Notes: a model not told the origin generated them from the letters alone. Shown: positions 1 through 8,262, numbered from the stretch's first letter. The stretch: 39,848 nucleotides of DNA from Thermomicrobiales bacterium (GCA_030446685.1 JAUJMV010000002.1:3668-43515); one strand, 5' to 3'. Translations and numbers: made by a program.

Positions 1-877
1 CGAAGATCCGCACGCCGCCGTACGCGCCGCCGTTGAGCCAGAGCTGGGCGTAGACCGCGAGGTCGGCGGCGGTGGAGAAGAGGCCGGCGTGGCCGCTGAC
101 GCCGCCCAGGGCGTAGTGCGCGTTCCCGTCATGCACGACGCCGCGGATCGTCGCGTCGCGCCGGCCGGGATGCGCCCCGCCGCGCTCCGTCGCCATCGCC
201 GCCTCGTAGCCCTCGCCCCGCTCGGTCGGCGCGATGCGCCCGTGGAGCGCGGCGGGCGGCAGGTAGCCGGTGTCGGCCATGCCGAGCGGGGCGAAAATCC
301 GCTCGCGGGCGAACTGGTCGAGCGCCTGCCCGCCCACCCGCCGCGCGATCTCGCCGAGCAGGATGAAGCCGAGGTCGCTGTAGACGACGCGCTCGCCCGG
401 CGGCGCGTCGAGCCAGGTCGCGCAGATCCGCGCCGTGGTCTCCTCGGGGCTGGCGCAGTCGGCGTAGAGGGGCAGCCAGGCCGGCAGGCCGGAGGTGTGG
501 GTCAGCAGGTGGCGGATCGTCACGTCGCCCTGCCAACTGACCGGCCCGAGGGCGTCGGCATGCTCCGGGAGGAAGGTCGCCACCGGCTCGTCGAGCGCGA
601 GGCGGCCCTCCTCCAGCAGCAGGAGGATCGCGGGGAGGCAGGCGACCACCTTGGTCAGCGAGGCGAGATCGAAGATCGTCGCGCGGTCGGTCGGCCGGCC
701 CGGCGCCGCCCCGCCGAAGGCCGCGTGCAGGGCGATCGCGCCGCGCCGCGCCACCAGCGCCACCGCCTGCGGGAACGCGCCCTCGGCGACGCCCCGTTCG
801 AGCACCGCCGCCGCGCGCCCCAGCCGTGCCCCGTCGAATCCCGCTTCCTCCGGCGTCCCCGCGCGTAGCGTCGTCAC
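1..877 (-). CDS. Serine beta-lactamase-like hydrolase (class C / EstB family), C-terminus beyond left edge
   Basis: The open frame reads from a GTG at 877 to the left edge (292 codons seen) with no stop, so the C-terminal part is missing. A GGGAGGAG ribosome site just upstream decides the start. Residues 73-76 read SLTK, the SxxK motif holding the nucleophile Ser73 and Lys76. Tyr166 lies in YSD, the YxN-like second motif. Further on GHAGLFS supplies an HxG in place of KTG, as in many esterase or peptidase members of this family. No signal peptide is seen, so it looks cytoplasmic. The family includes beta-lactamases, D-aminopeptidases and esterases; the substrate cannot be told from sequence, and resistance should not be assumed. 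Confidence 0.85.
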   Translation of the reverse strand, partial: MTTLRAGTPEEAGFDGARLGRAAAVLERGVAEGAFPQAVALVARRGAIALHAAFGGAAPGRPTDRATIFDLASLTKVVACLPAILLLLEEGRLALDEPVATFLPEHADALGPVSWQGDVTIRHLLTHTSGLPAWLPLYADCASPEETTARICATWLDAPPGERVVYSDLGFILLGEIARRVGGQALDQFARERIFAPLGMADTGYLPPAALHGRIAPTERGEGYEAAMATERGGAHPGRRDATIRGVVHDGNAHYALGGVSGHAGLFSTAADLAVYAQLWLNGGAYGGVRIF

Positions 878-1310
878 CGTCGCTCCTCCCTCGGTTACCG
901 GTCACCTCGCCGCCATGCGTCGGGGGGAGTATCGCGCGGATCGGGCCCGGGGGGAACAGGGTGGGGTGGGCTGGCGACTGCGGTCGCCACGAAGCACCCT
1001 GCGAGGCATACATCCGCCGACGCGGGCTGGAAAACCGGGCCACGCCCGAGGCCGCACGATCGGTTGCTTGCGACGGGCCGAGAGGCGTGACTTCAGTCAC
1101 CAGCGCGTCTACCACGATTGCCGCCTGTGGGGCCTCTACCCGGCCTTGCCGCGCTGCCTACCCCCCGACGATAATAGGCGGGCACGGAGGGACGCCTCTT
1201 TCGCCGGCGCCCCGCCTATTCGCCAGGCAACAGTGGCATCCCAACCCTGCCGACGCCTCCTCGCGGTGGACGCGACCGGCGCCGGCGCAGCGTGGATCGG
1301 CAGTGAGGCT
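878..1310. other. Intergenic region with repeat copy and two inverted repeats
   Basis: No convincing gene is seen in these 433 bases. Contents: the leader of the leftward hydrolase, a degenerate repeat copy (975-1030), a GTGAC-TTCA-GTCAC hairpin at 1087-1100, and a perfect 10-base inverted repeat AATAGGCGGG/CCCGCCTATT at 1173-1182 and 1211-1220. The last pair lies about 90 bases before the next start and could be a hairpin or an operator. No clear TTGACA-type promoter was found in either direction. Confidence 0.5.
975..1030 (+). repeat. Degenerate single copy of the dispersed multi-hairpin repeat
   Basis: This stretch carries the block GCCACGAAGCACCCTG, then a GGCATACATCCGCC segment, ending in CGCGGGCTGG. 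The same blocks in the same order occur at about 21.4-21.6 kb and 32.4-32.5 kb. The 5' CCGGTT/AACCGG hairpin is missing or decayed here. The copy sits in the gap between the leftward hydrolase and the rightward DUF3566-like gene. Confidence 0.6.
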
Positions 1311-1916
1311 GTGAATCGCCGGGCAACCAGCCGGATCGATGACAAAGCGCCGGAGACCGCGTCGCCGCTGTCCTTGCAGGGGCCGGTGCGGCTGGCGGTT
1401 CGCCGGGTGCGGCTGCGCTCGGTCGCGCGGGTTGGCTTCAGCATCGGCTGGATCATCAGCTTCTTGCCGGCGCTGATCGCCAGTGTCCTCGGCGCCTGGG
1501 CCTTGCGCGGCACCTGGAACACGCTCGACGCCTGGGCGCCCTGGCAGCCGTGGGCGCCCGGGACGCGCATCGCCGGGGTCACCCTCCCCACGCCCGAGTT
1601 CCGCCCGCGCGAGGCCCTCCACCTGGAGGCCCTGTACGAGATGCTGGCGCCGATCGGGCGGCACCCGGTCCTCGGGGCGGTCCTCGGCACGTTGGCGCTG
1701 ACCGTGCTCGGCGGACTGCTGGTCGCGGCGATGATGCTGCTGGCCGCGATCGGCTACAACCTCTTCTCCGGCTTCACCGGCGGTCTCGAGTTCGAGCTGG
1801 CCCCACGCCCGGTGCGCCGCCCCCGCTCCGGCGCCGCTCCACGCGCGGCGTGGCCCGGCCGGCGCATCGCCGGGGACGGCTCTGGCTGGGACGAGGACAC
1901 CGACCTGCAATGGTGA
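1311..1916 (+). CDS. DUF3566-like two-TM membrane protein
   Basis: 201 residues from a GTG at 1311; an in-frame GTG at 1266 is an alternative, and neither has a strong ribosome site. After a basic N-terminus (residues 27-42 rich in Arg) there is one membrane segment at about 43-65 and a second at about 121-148. The C-terminal part of the domain reads YNLFSGFTGGLEFEL at about 149-163, the pattern that ends DUF3566 domains, normally YNL...GG(I/L)E.EL. The extramembrane stretch between them (about 66-120) is longer and Trp/Pro-rich. The function of DUF3566 proteins is unknown. A Gly/Arg-rich tail with an acidic end follows. Convergent with the HIT gene. Confidence 0.6.
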   Translation: MNRRATSRIDDKAPETASPLSLQGPVRLAVRRVRLRSVARVGFSIGWIISFLPALIASVLGAWALRGTWNTLDAWAPWQPWAPGTRIAGVTLPTPEFRPREALHLEALYEMLAPIGRHPVLGAVLGTLALTVLGGLLVAAMMLLAAIGYNLFSGFTGGLEFELAPRPVRRPRSGAAPRAAWPGRRIAGDGSGWDEDTDLQW

Positions 1917-1944
1917 CGGCGCCGGCGGCCCGCAGGCCCGCCCG

Positions 1945-2634
1945 CTACCGGTCGGTCCGCTCCCCGGCCGCGACGTGCAGCAGGAGCCGCCCGGCCTCGG
2001 GGCCGGCCTCTTCGATGAACACCGTGTAGCCCCGCCGCGTCAGGTCGAAGCGCGCGTCCAGCCGCGCGAGCGGGGCGAGGAGGCGGCGGAGCGCCGGCTC
2101 CGCCGCCGCCGTCAGCCCGGCGAGGGGCGGCAGAGCGGGGCGCGGGCAGATCAGCAGGTGCGTCTCCCAGTTCGGATCGGGGTGGGGGAAGACGGCGGTC
2201 GCGGGATCGGCTTGCAGGGCGTCGTCGAGCGACGCCGGCGGCTGGCCGGCGAACGGATTGACGTAATGGTGGTCGGTGAAGAGGTGGAAGTGGACCTGCC
2301 GCACGTCCTGGCGCGGCCCGCCGTTGGCGCAGAGGACGTAGCGGCCCTGCCGCAGCCCCAGGTCCGCGATGACGCGTCGCGCCGCCAGCAGGATCGCGGG
2401 CAGGTAGGCGGCGTTGCCCGGCGCGGCCAGGTCCAGCAGCGTCCCGATCGGCCGCTTCGGCACGAGTAGCAGATGGCGCGGCCAGGAGGGCTTCGGGTGG
2501 TAGAAGACGAGGATGCGGTCGGTCGTCAGCACCCGCCGGACGGGCAGCAATCCGCTGCCGTGGGCGAACCCGAGGCCGACCGCGCGCCCGAGCGCGGGTC
2601 GCCGGGCCAGTTCGAATAGCGCCTGCGCGATCAT
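1945..2634 (-). CDS. HIT-family protein (histidine triad hydrolase/transferase)
   Basis: 229 residues from an ATG at 2634 behind a strong AGGAGGAG site. HIT proteins act on nucleoside phosphates through a His-x-His-x-His motif whose middle His is the nucleophile. Here residues 110-118 read DVRQVHFHL: the nucleophile (His115) and last His (His117) are present, but the first is Gln113. The residues before it (NGGPRQDV) fit the usual loop. The N-terminal half, with FYHPKPSWPRHLLLVPKR at about 45-61, matches the HIT strand that precedes the motif. The C-terminal 90 residues carry a second half (TRRGYTVFIEEAG). It probably lies downstream of the methyltransferase gene, separated by 178 bases. The exact substrate is unknown. 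Confidence 0.75.
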   Translation of the reverse strand: MIAQALFELARRPALGRAVGLGFAHGSGLLPVRRVLTTDRILVFYHPKPSWPRHLLLVPKRPIGTLLDLAAPGNAAYLPAILLAARRVIADLGLRQGRYVLCANGGPRQDVRQVHFHLFTDHHYVNPFAGQPPASLDDALQADPATAVFPHPDPNWETHLLICPRPALPPLAGLTAAAEPALRRLLAPLARLDARFDLTRRGYTVFIEEAGPEAGRLLLHVAAGERTDR

Positions 2635-2812
2635 CTCCTCCTCCTGCCCCGGTGGGGAGCGCCCCCGGCCCTCCAACTTTGGGGGAGCAGACCCCGTCAA
2701 TGGCCCAGGCTTGCGGAGAGAGGATCGCCCGGCCACGCTCCTTCCCCTACACCGGATACGCGCGGCCGGCGCAACCGTTTCGCGACCCACTGTAAACGAA
2801 CGGAGGGCCGCC
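2635..2812. other. Gap with G/C inverted repeat between methyltransferase and HIT genes
   Basis: The gap holds a CTCCAACTTTGGGGGAG element at about 2671-2687. It resembles the perfect palindrome CCCCCAACGTTGGGGG at 19851-19866 and the CCCCAACGCTGGGG element at about 23461-23474. All three lie upstream of a start codon. A role as a short hairpin or operator is only a guess. Confidence 0.4.
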
Positions 2813-3541
2813 CTACCGCGCTTCCGGGCGGCGCAGCGTGTGCAGCCCGACGCGCACGCGGTTGCCGTCCGGCCACGGCCCCTCGGCGTGCTCGGTCGCG
2901 ATCCGCCAGCCGGCATCGGTCGCGGCGGCCAGGAAGCGCCGGGCGGTCTCGCGGCCCGGCTCGGCCAGCCAGAGCGCGCCATCCGGGGCCAGGGTCCGCC
3001 CGACCAGCGCCAGCAGCGGCGCGATGTCGCGCGCCTCGTAGAGGACGTCGGCCGCCAGGACGATCGGGAAGCCGCGGATCGCCGTAGCCCGCGCCAGCAG
3101 TTCCTGGGGGGGATCGCGCCAGTTGATCTCCAGCGTGCGCGGCTCGCGCCCGGCATTGTGGAGCGTGTTGTGGCGGCAGAGGTCGAGCGAGAGCGGCGAG
3201 TAGTCGGTCGCCAGCAGGTCCGCGCCCACGCCCAGTGCGGCGATCGCGGTGACGCCGAGCCCGCAGCCGAGTTCCAGCACCGGCCGACCCACCAGTTCGG
3301 CCGGGCGGGCGAGCGCCAGGTCGGCCAGCGCGACGCCGCTCGGCCAGATCTCCGCCCAGTAGGGCATCTGCTGCTCGGGGTCGCCCTCGGCCTCGTCGAG
3401 GAGCCGGTCGTGGTCGGACGGCACCAGCAGGGTGTATTCCAGCCCGCTCCGGGGCAGCGCGATCGTCTCGTCCCGCAGGGCCAGCCGCCGCGCCAGCCGC
3501 GCCCGCAGCCGCGCCAGCCGGCGCTCACGCTCGTCACTCAC
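2813..3541 (-). CDS. Class I SAM-dependent methyltransferase (METTL21/FAM86-like)
   Basis: 242 residues from a GTG at 3541 (VSDERERR); the frame is open further upstream, so the start is uncertain. SAM-binding motif I is VLELGCGLG at residues 88-96, followed by an acidic motif (LLATDYS). PYWAEIWPSG at 60-69, just before motif I, and ADVLYE after motif III are marks of the Methyltransf_16 group, whose eukaryotic members methylate lysines of chaperones and other proteins. The bacterial substrate is unknown. The C-terminus (GNRVRVGLHTL) is the usual terminal strand. It is transcribed divergently from the HicB gene, 120 bases away. Confidence 0.8.
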   Translation of the reverse strand: MSDERERRLARLRARLARRLALRDETIALPRSGLEYTLLVPSDHDRLLDEAEGDPEQQMPYWAEIWPSGVALADLALARPAELVGRPVLELGCGLGVTAIAALGVGADLLATDYSPLSLDLCRHNTLHNAGREPRTLEINWRDPPQELLARATAIRGFPIVLAADVLYEARDIAPLLALVGRTLAPDGALWLAEPGRETARRFLAAATDAGWRIATEHAEGPWPDGNRVRVGLHTLRRPEAR

Positions 3542-3661
3542 GATGGGCCGGCGGCTTTCGTTAGGCCGCGGCTGTCGCGCGGGCAACAGCAACTTCGCAA
3601 TGTTCCCCCGAACAATGACAATGGCGACCATCGGCGATTGTGCCAGGCAGGAAGTGATGCG

Positions 3662-3904
3662 GTGCTGACGAAGTATATCCAGGCGGCGATGCGCCACGCC
3701 GCCTACGAGTGGATCGAGGAGGACCGCGTCTGGTACGCCTCGATCCCCCCCTTGCCCGGCGTCTGGGCCAGCGCCGACAGTCGCGAGGAGTTGCCCGACG
3801 AGCTGCAGTCGGTCCTGGAGGGCTGGATCGCGCTCGGGCTGAGGATGAACGACCCGCTTCCCGCGATCGACGGCATCAGCCTCACGTTCGATCTGGTCCG
3901 GTAG
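3662..3904 (+). CDS. hicB: HicB-type antitoxin
   Basis: 80 residues from a GTG at 3662 with AGGCAGGAAG just upstream. The sequence shows the short HicB fold: EWIEEDRVWYASIPPLPGVW corresponds to the usual Y...E.e.gy.a.iP.lpG..a strand pattern, followed by SREELPDELQSVLEGWI, the helix that carries the conserved E.L....L..W. It ends at GLRMNDPLPAIDG. It lacks a separate DNA-binding C-terminal domain, as is common in the short form. The stop codon overlaps the next start by one base (TAGTG), so the two genes are translationally coupled. In HicAB pairs HicB neutralises HicA and represses the operon. Confidence 0.85.
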   Translation: MLTKYIQAAMRHAAYEWIEEDRVWYASIPPLPGVWASADSREELPDELQSVLEGWIALGLRMNDPLPAIDGISLTFDLVR

Positions 3905-4131
3905 TGCCGTCATTCGGCCCGATCAGCCGCCGCGACCTCATTGCCGGGTTGCGTGCCCTCGGATTCTCCGGCCCGTACGCCGGCGGCAATTACCAGTACA
4001 TGCGCCGCGGGGGCTTGGCTGGTCGGCGCGTGGCCCTGCCCAACCCCCACCAGGGCGACATCGGCCGCGGTCTCCTCGCCAGGATCCTGCGCGAAGCGGG
4101 TGTTACCAGGGACGAGTGGGAGGCGGTCTGA
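3904..4131 (+). CDS. hicA: HicA-type toxin with missing catalytic histidine
   Basis: 75 residues, GTG start overlapping the hicB stop by one base. HicA toxins are small double-stranded-RNA-binding-fold mRNA interferases. The family order is visible: SRRDLIAGLRALGFSGPYAGG, then a strand, then RVALPNPHQGDIGRGLLARI, then a helix ending AGVTRDEWEAV. In this subtype the sequence after GPY.GG is normally K-H-x-x-M, where the His is the active-site residue. Here it is N-Y-Q-Y-M (Tyr30, codon TAC at 3991-3993). A CAC to TAC change is one transition. The protein may be an inactive toxin, or it may use another residue. The gene is convergent with livF, 18 bases away. Confidence 0.8.
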   Translation: MPSFGPISRRDLIAGLRALGFSGPYAGGNYQYMRRGGLAGRRVALPNPHQGDIGRGLLARILREAGVTRDEWEAV

Positions 4132-4149
4132 AGCGCGACCCGGCCCCCC

Positions 4150-4863
4150 TCACTCCTCGCCGAGGTAGGCCTTGCGGACCATCTCGTTCCGCTGGAGGTT
4201 GGCGGCGCTGTCCTGGAGGACGATCTGGCCGGTTTGGAGGACGTAGCCGCGCGTGGCGACCTCCAGGGCCTTGAGCGCGTTCTGCTCGACCAGCAGGATC
4301 GTCGTCCCCCGCGCGTTGATCTCGCGGATGATGTCGAAGATCTGGTCGACCAGCACCGGCGAGAGGCCCATCGAGGGCTCGTCGAGCAGCAGGATATTGG
4401 GGCGGGCCATCAGCGCGCGGCCGATCGCCAGCATCTGCTGCTCGCCGCCGCTCATCGTCCCGGCCTTCTGGTCCAGCCGCTCGCGCAGGCGCGGGAAGAG
4501 GTCGAGGACGCGCTCCGTATCGCCCTTGATCTCCGCGCCGGACTTGCGCGCGAAGGCGCCCATCTCGAGGTTCTCGCGCACGCTCATCCGCGGGAAGATC
4601 TTGCGCCCCTCCGGCGACTGCGACACCCCCCGCGCGACGATCTTATGTGCGGGCAGGCCGCTGATCCGCTTGCCTTGCAGCCGCACCTCCCCCTCGCGCG
4701 GCGCCAGCAGCCCGGAGATCGTCTTGAGGGTCGTGCTCTTGCCGGCCCCGTTGGAGCCGATCAGGCTGACGACCTCGCCCTCCGCCACCTCCAGGGAAAC
4801 CCCTTTGAGGGCGTGGATGTTGCCGTAATAGGCATGCACGTTGTCGAGTTGCAGCAGTGCCAT
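4150..4863 (-). CDS. livF: Branched-chain amino-acid-type ABC transporter ATP-binding protein LivF
   Basis: 237 residues, the usual LivF length. Walker A is GSNGAGKST (36-44), the ABC signature is MSGGEQQ (137-143) and Walker B is ILLLDEPSMGLSP (157-169), followed by the switch His-equivalent region LLVEQN. The GLSP after Walker B and VEQN are LivF marks and separate it from LivG. It would sit on the inner face of the membrane and pair with LivG to drive the LivH/LivM permease. It is the last gene of the operon. The ribosome site (GGGGA) is weak and the gap to livG (115 bases) holds heptamer arrays. Confidence 0.95.
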   Translation of the reverse strand: MALLQLDNVHAYYGNIHALKGVSLEVAEGEVVSLIGSNGAGKSTTLKTISGLLAPREGEVRLQGKRISGLPAHKIVARGVSQSPEGRKIFPRMSVRENLEMGAFARKSGAEIKGDTERVLDLFPRLRERLDQKAGTMSGGEQQMLAIGRALMARPNILLLDEPSMGLSPVLVDQIFDIIREINARGTTILLVEQNALKALEVATRGYVLQTGQIVLQDSAANLQRNEMVRKAYLGEE

Positions 4864-4872
4864 CGTTCCCCA

Positions 4873-4978
4873 GTGACGAGTGACGAGTGTGCTGAGTGCT
4901 GAGTACTGAGCGGGGTCTGCGACTATCTACTGTGCCGTGCCGGATAGGGAATCTTCCTCAGCACTCAGCACTCAGCAC
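4873..4978. repeat. Inverted pair of heptamer arrays between livG and livF
   Basis: On the plus strand 4873-4886 is GTGACGA twice and 4889-4909 is GTGCTGA, GTGCTGA, GTACTGA. At 4958-4978 the inverse unit TCAGCAC occurs three times and abuts the livG stop codon (TAA at 4979-4981, complement). The two arrays can pair over about 20 bases with a loop of about 48. In the leftward livGF transcript this forms a long hairpin directly after livG. Confidence 0.85.
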
Positions 4979-5941
4979 TTACGCCGTCGCGCCGCGCCCC
5001 AGGTAGGCTTCGATCACCTGCGGGTCGCGCTGGACCTCCTCGGGCGCCCCCTCGGCGATCTTGACGCCGTGGTCGAGGACGCTGACCCGGTCGGAGATGC
5101 CCATCACGACCTTCATGTCGTGCTCGATCAGCAGCACCGTCAGGCCGAGGTCGTCGCGCAGCCGGTCGATCAGCCGGGTCATCTGCAGCGTCTCGTTCGG
5201 GTTCATCCCGGCGGTCGGCTCGTCCAGCAGCAGCAGCTTCGGCTCGGTCGCCAGCGCGCGGGCGATTTCGAGGCGGCGCTGGTCGCCGTAGGGGAGGTTC
5301 TTGGCGTACTCGCCCTCGCGCCCGCGCAGCCCGACGTAGGCCAGCAGCTCGCGCGCCCGCTCGCGCGCCCGCCGCTCCTCCGCGCGGACCGAGGGGAGCC
5401 GGAGGATCGCGCCGAGCGCGCCCGCCTTCATCCGGCTGTGGTGGCCGACCAGCACGTTCTCCAGCGCGGTCATGTTGGCGAAGAGGCGGATGTTCTGGAA
5501 GGTCCGCCCGATGCCCATCCGGACCACCTCGTCCGGGCGGCGGCCGGCCAGGTTCCGGCCGGCGAAGGTCAGGGTGCCGCCCGTCGGCACGTAGAGCCCG
5601 GTGATGATGTTGAAGAAGGTCGTCTTGCCGGCGCCGTTCGGCCCGATCAGCGAGACGATCGCCCGCGCGGGGATCGCGAAGTCGACGTTGCCGACCGCGG
5701 TCAGCCCGCCGAACTGCTTGGTCACCCCGCGCGCTTCGAGCAGCACCTCGCCGTCGGACGCGGCGGGCCGGGCCGCCGCTGCCGTCGCGCCCGCCGCCGG
5801 CCGGACCGCGGTCGTGGTGGCGACCGCGGCGCGGGGCCGGTCGGCCAGGTCGTGGGCGTCCACCACCCGCGGGGCGGGCGGATCGCCGGCGCCGGTCGGG
5901 CGCGCGGGGATCGGGCGCGGATCGCGGTCGGGTCCGGCCAT
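4979..5941 (-). CDS. livG: Branched-chain amino-acid-type ABC transporter ATP-binding protein LivG
   Basis: 320 residues. Walker A is GPNGAGKTT (100-108), the signature region is LPYGDQRR (217-223) in the LivG form, and Walker B is LLLLDEPTAGMNP (236-248), with LLIEHDMKVVMGISDR as the switch region. LivG proteins are usually about 255 residues. The extra length is an N-terminal tail of about 65 residues rich in Ala, Pro, Arg and Thr, before the conserved start VLLEARGVTKQFGGL. The ATG at 5941 overlaps the livM stop by one base and has GGAGG upstream, which supports this start. An internal start near residue 62 is not obvious. Confidence 0.93.
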   Translation of the reverse strand: MAGPDRDPRPIPARPTGAGDPPAPRVVDAHDLADRPRAAVATTTAVRPAAGATAAAARPAASDGEVLLEARGVTKQFGGLTAVGNVDFAIPARAIVSLIGPNGAGKTTFFNIITGLYVPTGGTLTFAGRNLAGRRPDEVVRMGIGRTFQNIRLFANMTALENVLVGHHSRMKAGALGAILRLPSVRAEERRARERARELLAYVGLRGREGEYAKNLPYGDQRRLEIARALATEPKLLLLDEPTAGMNPNETLQMTRLIDRLRDDLGLTVLLIEHDMKVVMGISDRVSVLDHGVKIAEGAPEEVQRDPQVIEAYLGRGATA

Positions 5942-7203
5942 CAGTCACCTCCGGCGTGGTGGTCGCTCGCTCCGTAGAGCGTCTGCCGCTCGGCGGCCGC
6001 CGTGTCCTCGGTGTCGGGGTGCAGCTCGGCCTTGCGCCGCGCGCTCGGGACCAGGCCCTCCGGGCGCAGCACCATCATCAGCACCAGCGCCAGGCCGAAG
6101 ATCAGCAGCTTCTTGTCCTCCAGGTTGATCGCCAGGAAGTCCAGCCCGGTCCGCTCGGCGATCCCCCCTAGCCAATCGTCGGCGTTGGGGGCGAGGAAGA
6201 AGTTGAAGAAGCCCATCAGGAACCCGCCGGCGATCACCCCCCAGATGTTGCCGAGGCCGCCGACGATCACCATCGAGAGGACGATGATCGAGACGCTGAA
6301 GTCGAACTGCGAGGGGTCGATCGTCTGGAGGATCGAGGCGAAGATCGAGCCGGAGAAGCCGGAGAAGGAGGCGCCGAGCCCGAAGGCCAGCAGCTTGGTC
6401 TGGACGAGGTTGATCCCCATGAAGGAGGCGGCGACCTCGTCCTCGCGCATCGCCATCCAGGCCCGGCCCAGGCGCGAGTCGCGCAGCCGGCTGATCAGGA
6501 AGATCGTCAGCAGCCCGACGAGCAGGATCAGCCAGTACCAGGTCGCCTGCCCGGAGTTGACCGGCTGGCCGGCGACCGTCAGGGTGAAGCCGGGGACCGG
6601 ATCGCCGATGTGGTAGCCGCCGAAGAGGAGCGGCTTGGCGATCGGGTTGATCCCCTTGGAGCCCTTCGTCCACTGCTCCAGGTTGAGGAAGAGGCGCGGC
6701 ACGATCTCGCCGAAGGCCAGGGTGACGATCGCCAGGTAGTCGCCGCGCAGCCGCAGCGTCGGCGCGCCGAGGAGCACGCCGAAGAGCGCCGCGACGACCA
6801 GGCTGAGGACCATCGCCACCCAGAAGGGGGCGCTGATCCCGGCCTGGACCAGCGGGCTCTGGGGCGAGGTCAGGAAGGCGACCGTGTAGGCCCCGATGGC
6901 GAAGAAGGCGACGTAGCCGAGGTCCAGGAGGCCGGCGAAGCCGACCACGATGTTCAGCCCGAGCGCCAGGATTACGAAGAGGGTGATCTGCATCATCGGC
7001 AGCATCGTCTGCGTGCCGCCCAGGGCGGTGTCGACCGCGGGGTGGATCAGGGGGTAGAGCGCCACCAGCGCCAGCACCCCGGCGAAGATCGCCTGCTTGC
7101 GCCGCTGCTCGGCGCGCGTGACCGGCTCCTCGGTGAAGGGATCGACGTGGCTGCCGCGCGCGACCGCCGCCTCGCCGCCCACCCCCGTTCGCGCCTCACT
7201 CAT
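5941..7203 (-). CDS. livM: Branched-chain amino-acid-type ABC permease LivM
   Basis: 420 residues with about ten hydrophobic segments. The LivM signature stretch begins VVGFAGLLDLGYVAFFAIGAYT (about 88-109), followed by LRGDYLAIVTLAFGEI (about 150-165) and, towards the end, VIVGGLGNIWGVIAGGFLMG. AGGAG lies upstream of the ATG. The first 35 residues and last 35 residues are hydrophilic extensions beyond the conserved permease core. It pairs with LivH to form the membrane channel. Confidence 0.93.
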   Translation of the reverse strand: MSEARTGVGGEAAVARGSHVDPFTEEPVTRAEQRRKQAIFAGVLALVALYPLIHPAVDTALGGTQTMLPMMQITLFVILALGLNIVVGFAGLLDLGYVAFFAIGAYTVAFLTSPQSPLVQAGISAPFWVAMVLSLVVAALFGVLLGAPTLRLRGDYLAIVTLAFGEIVPRLFLNLEQWTKGSKGINPIAKPLLFGGYHIGDPVPGFTLTVAGQPVNSGQATWYWLILLVGLLTIFLISRLRDSRLGRAWMAMREDEVAASFMGINLVQTKLLAFGLGASFSGFSGSIFASILQTIDPSQFDFSVSIIVLSMVIVGGLGNIWGVIAGGFLMGFFNFFLAPNADDWLGGIAERTGLDFLAINLEDKKLLIFGLALVLMMVLRPEGLVPSARRKAELHPDTEDTAAAERQTLYGASDHHAGGD

Positions 7204-7248
7204 CGTTGCTCCTTCGGTCGGTGTAGGGCCGCGGGTCCCCGCGACCCG

Positions 7249-8262
7249 CTATGCCTTGTCGACCACCCGCTCGCCCAGGAGCCCGCTGGGGCGGAAGACC
7301 AGGATCAGCACCAGCAGGCCGAAGATCACCACGATCGTCCACTGCTGGTTCAGCCCGGCCAGGAACGACAGGCCCGGCGTGTTCTGCAGGGCCGGGAAGA
7401 TCGCGGCGAACCCCAGGTCGTTGATCGAGGCGATCAGCCCGATCAGGAAGCCGCCGAGCGCCGCCCCGCGCACGTTGCCGATGCCGCCCAGGACGGCCGC
7501 GGTAAAGGCGATCAGGCCGGTGCGGAAGCCCATCAGGTACCAGACCTGCGTGGTGTACAGCCCGTAGATCAGCCCGGCCGCGCCGGCGAGCGCGCCGCCG
7601 AGCAGAAAGGTCAGCGAGATGGTGAGGTCGGTGTTGATGCCCATCAGCGCCGCCGCCTCGCGGTCCTGCGCGGTGGCGCGCATCGCCTTGCCGAGCTTGG
7701 TGCGCTGGATGAACGCGGCCAGGCCGAGCATCAGCGGGATCGAGACGCCGATCACGAAGAGGTCCTTGGTGGTGAAGGAGAGGCGGTCGCCCAGGCCCAG
7801 CAGGGGGAGGACGTTCACCTCGGGCAGCAGGTTGGGGAAGTCGCGCGGCGGGCTGCCCTTCCAGAGCTGGCCGAGGTTGACCAGGATGAAGGAGACGCCG
7901 ATCGCCGAGATCAGGGGCGCCAGGCGGGGCGCGCGGCGCAGGGGGCGGTAGGCCAGGCGCTCGATCAGCACGTTCAGCAGCGCGCAGAAGAGCATCACAA
8001 CCAGCAGGATCGCGAAGATCAGCAGGAAGAGCCGCGGGCCGAAGACCGCCTGCACCGGGCGCCCCCGCGCGTTCGTCCCGTAGGCGAAGTCGACCAGGAG
8101 GGTGAGCGCCAGGAACGAGCCGATCATGAAGACGTCGCCGTGGGCGAAGTTGATCAATTCGATGATGCCGTAGACGAGGGTGTAGCCCAGGGCGATCAGC
8201 GCGAACACCGCGCCGATCGAGATGCCCCAGAGGATGGCCTGGATCAAGTTCGTCGCGTTCAT
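7249..8262 (-). CDS. livH: Branched-chain amino-acid-type ABC permease LivH
   Basis: 337 residues, about eight membrane helices. The N-terminus QAILWGISIGAVFALIALGY and YGIIELINFAHGDVFMIGSF are the LivH signature, and the C-terminal part has AFTAAVLGGIGNVRGAALGGF with RPSGLLGE at the end. An insertion of about 30 residues (FAYGTNARGRPVQAVFGPRL) near residue 60 is polar and lies between helices. The gene starts 124 bases after the binding-protein gene and a strong hairpin separates them. The ribosome site (GAGAGTGGG) is only moderate. Confidence 0.93.
   Translation of the reverse strand: MNATNLIQAILWGISIGAVFALIALGYTLVYGIIELINFAHGDVFMIGSFLALTLLVDFAYGTNARGRPVQAVFGPRLFLLIFAILLVVMLFCALLNVLIERLAYRPLRRAPRLAPLISAIGVSFILVNLGQLWKGSPPRDFPNLLPEVNVLPLLGLGDRLSFTTKDLFVIGVSIPLMLGLAAFIQRTKLGKAMRATAQDREAAALMGINTDLTISLTFLLGGALAGAAGLIYGLYTTQVWYLMGFRTGLIAFTAAVLGGIGNVRGAALGGFLIGLIASINDLGFAAIFPALQNTPGLSFLAGLNQQWTIVVIFGLLVLILVFRPSGLLGERVVDKA

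Noticed and set aside
1945..3537. A 530-codon frame joining HIT to an upstream part
   Set aside because: The upstream 300 codons are an off-frame reading of the methyltransferase gene. The HIT gene starts at 2634 behind a strong ribosome site.
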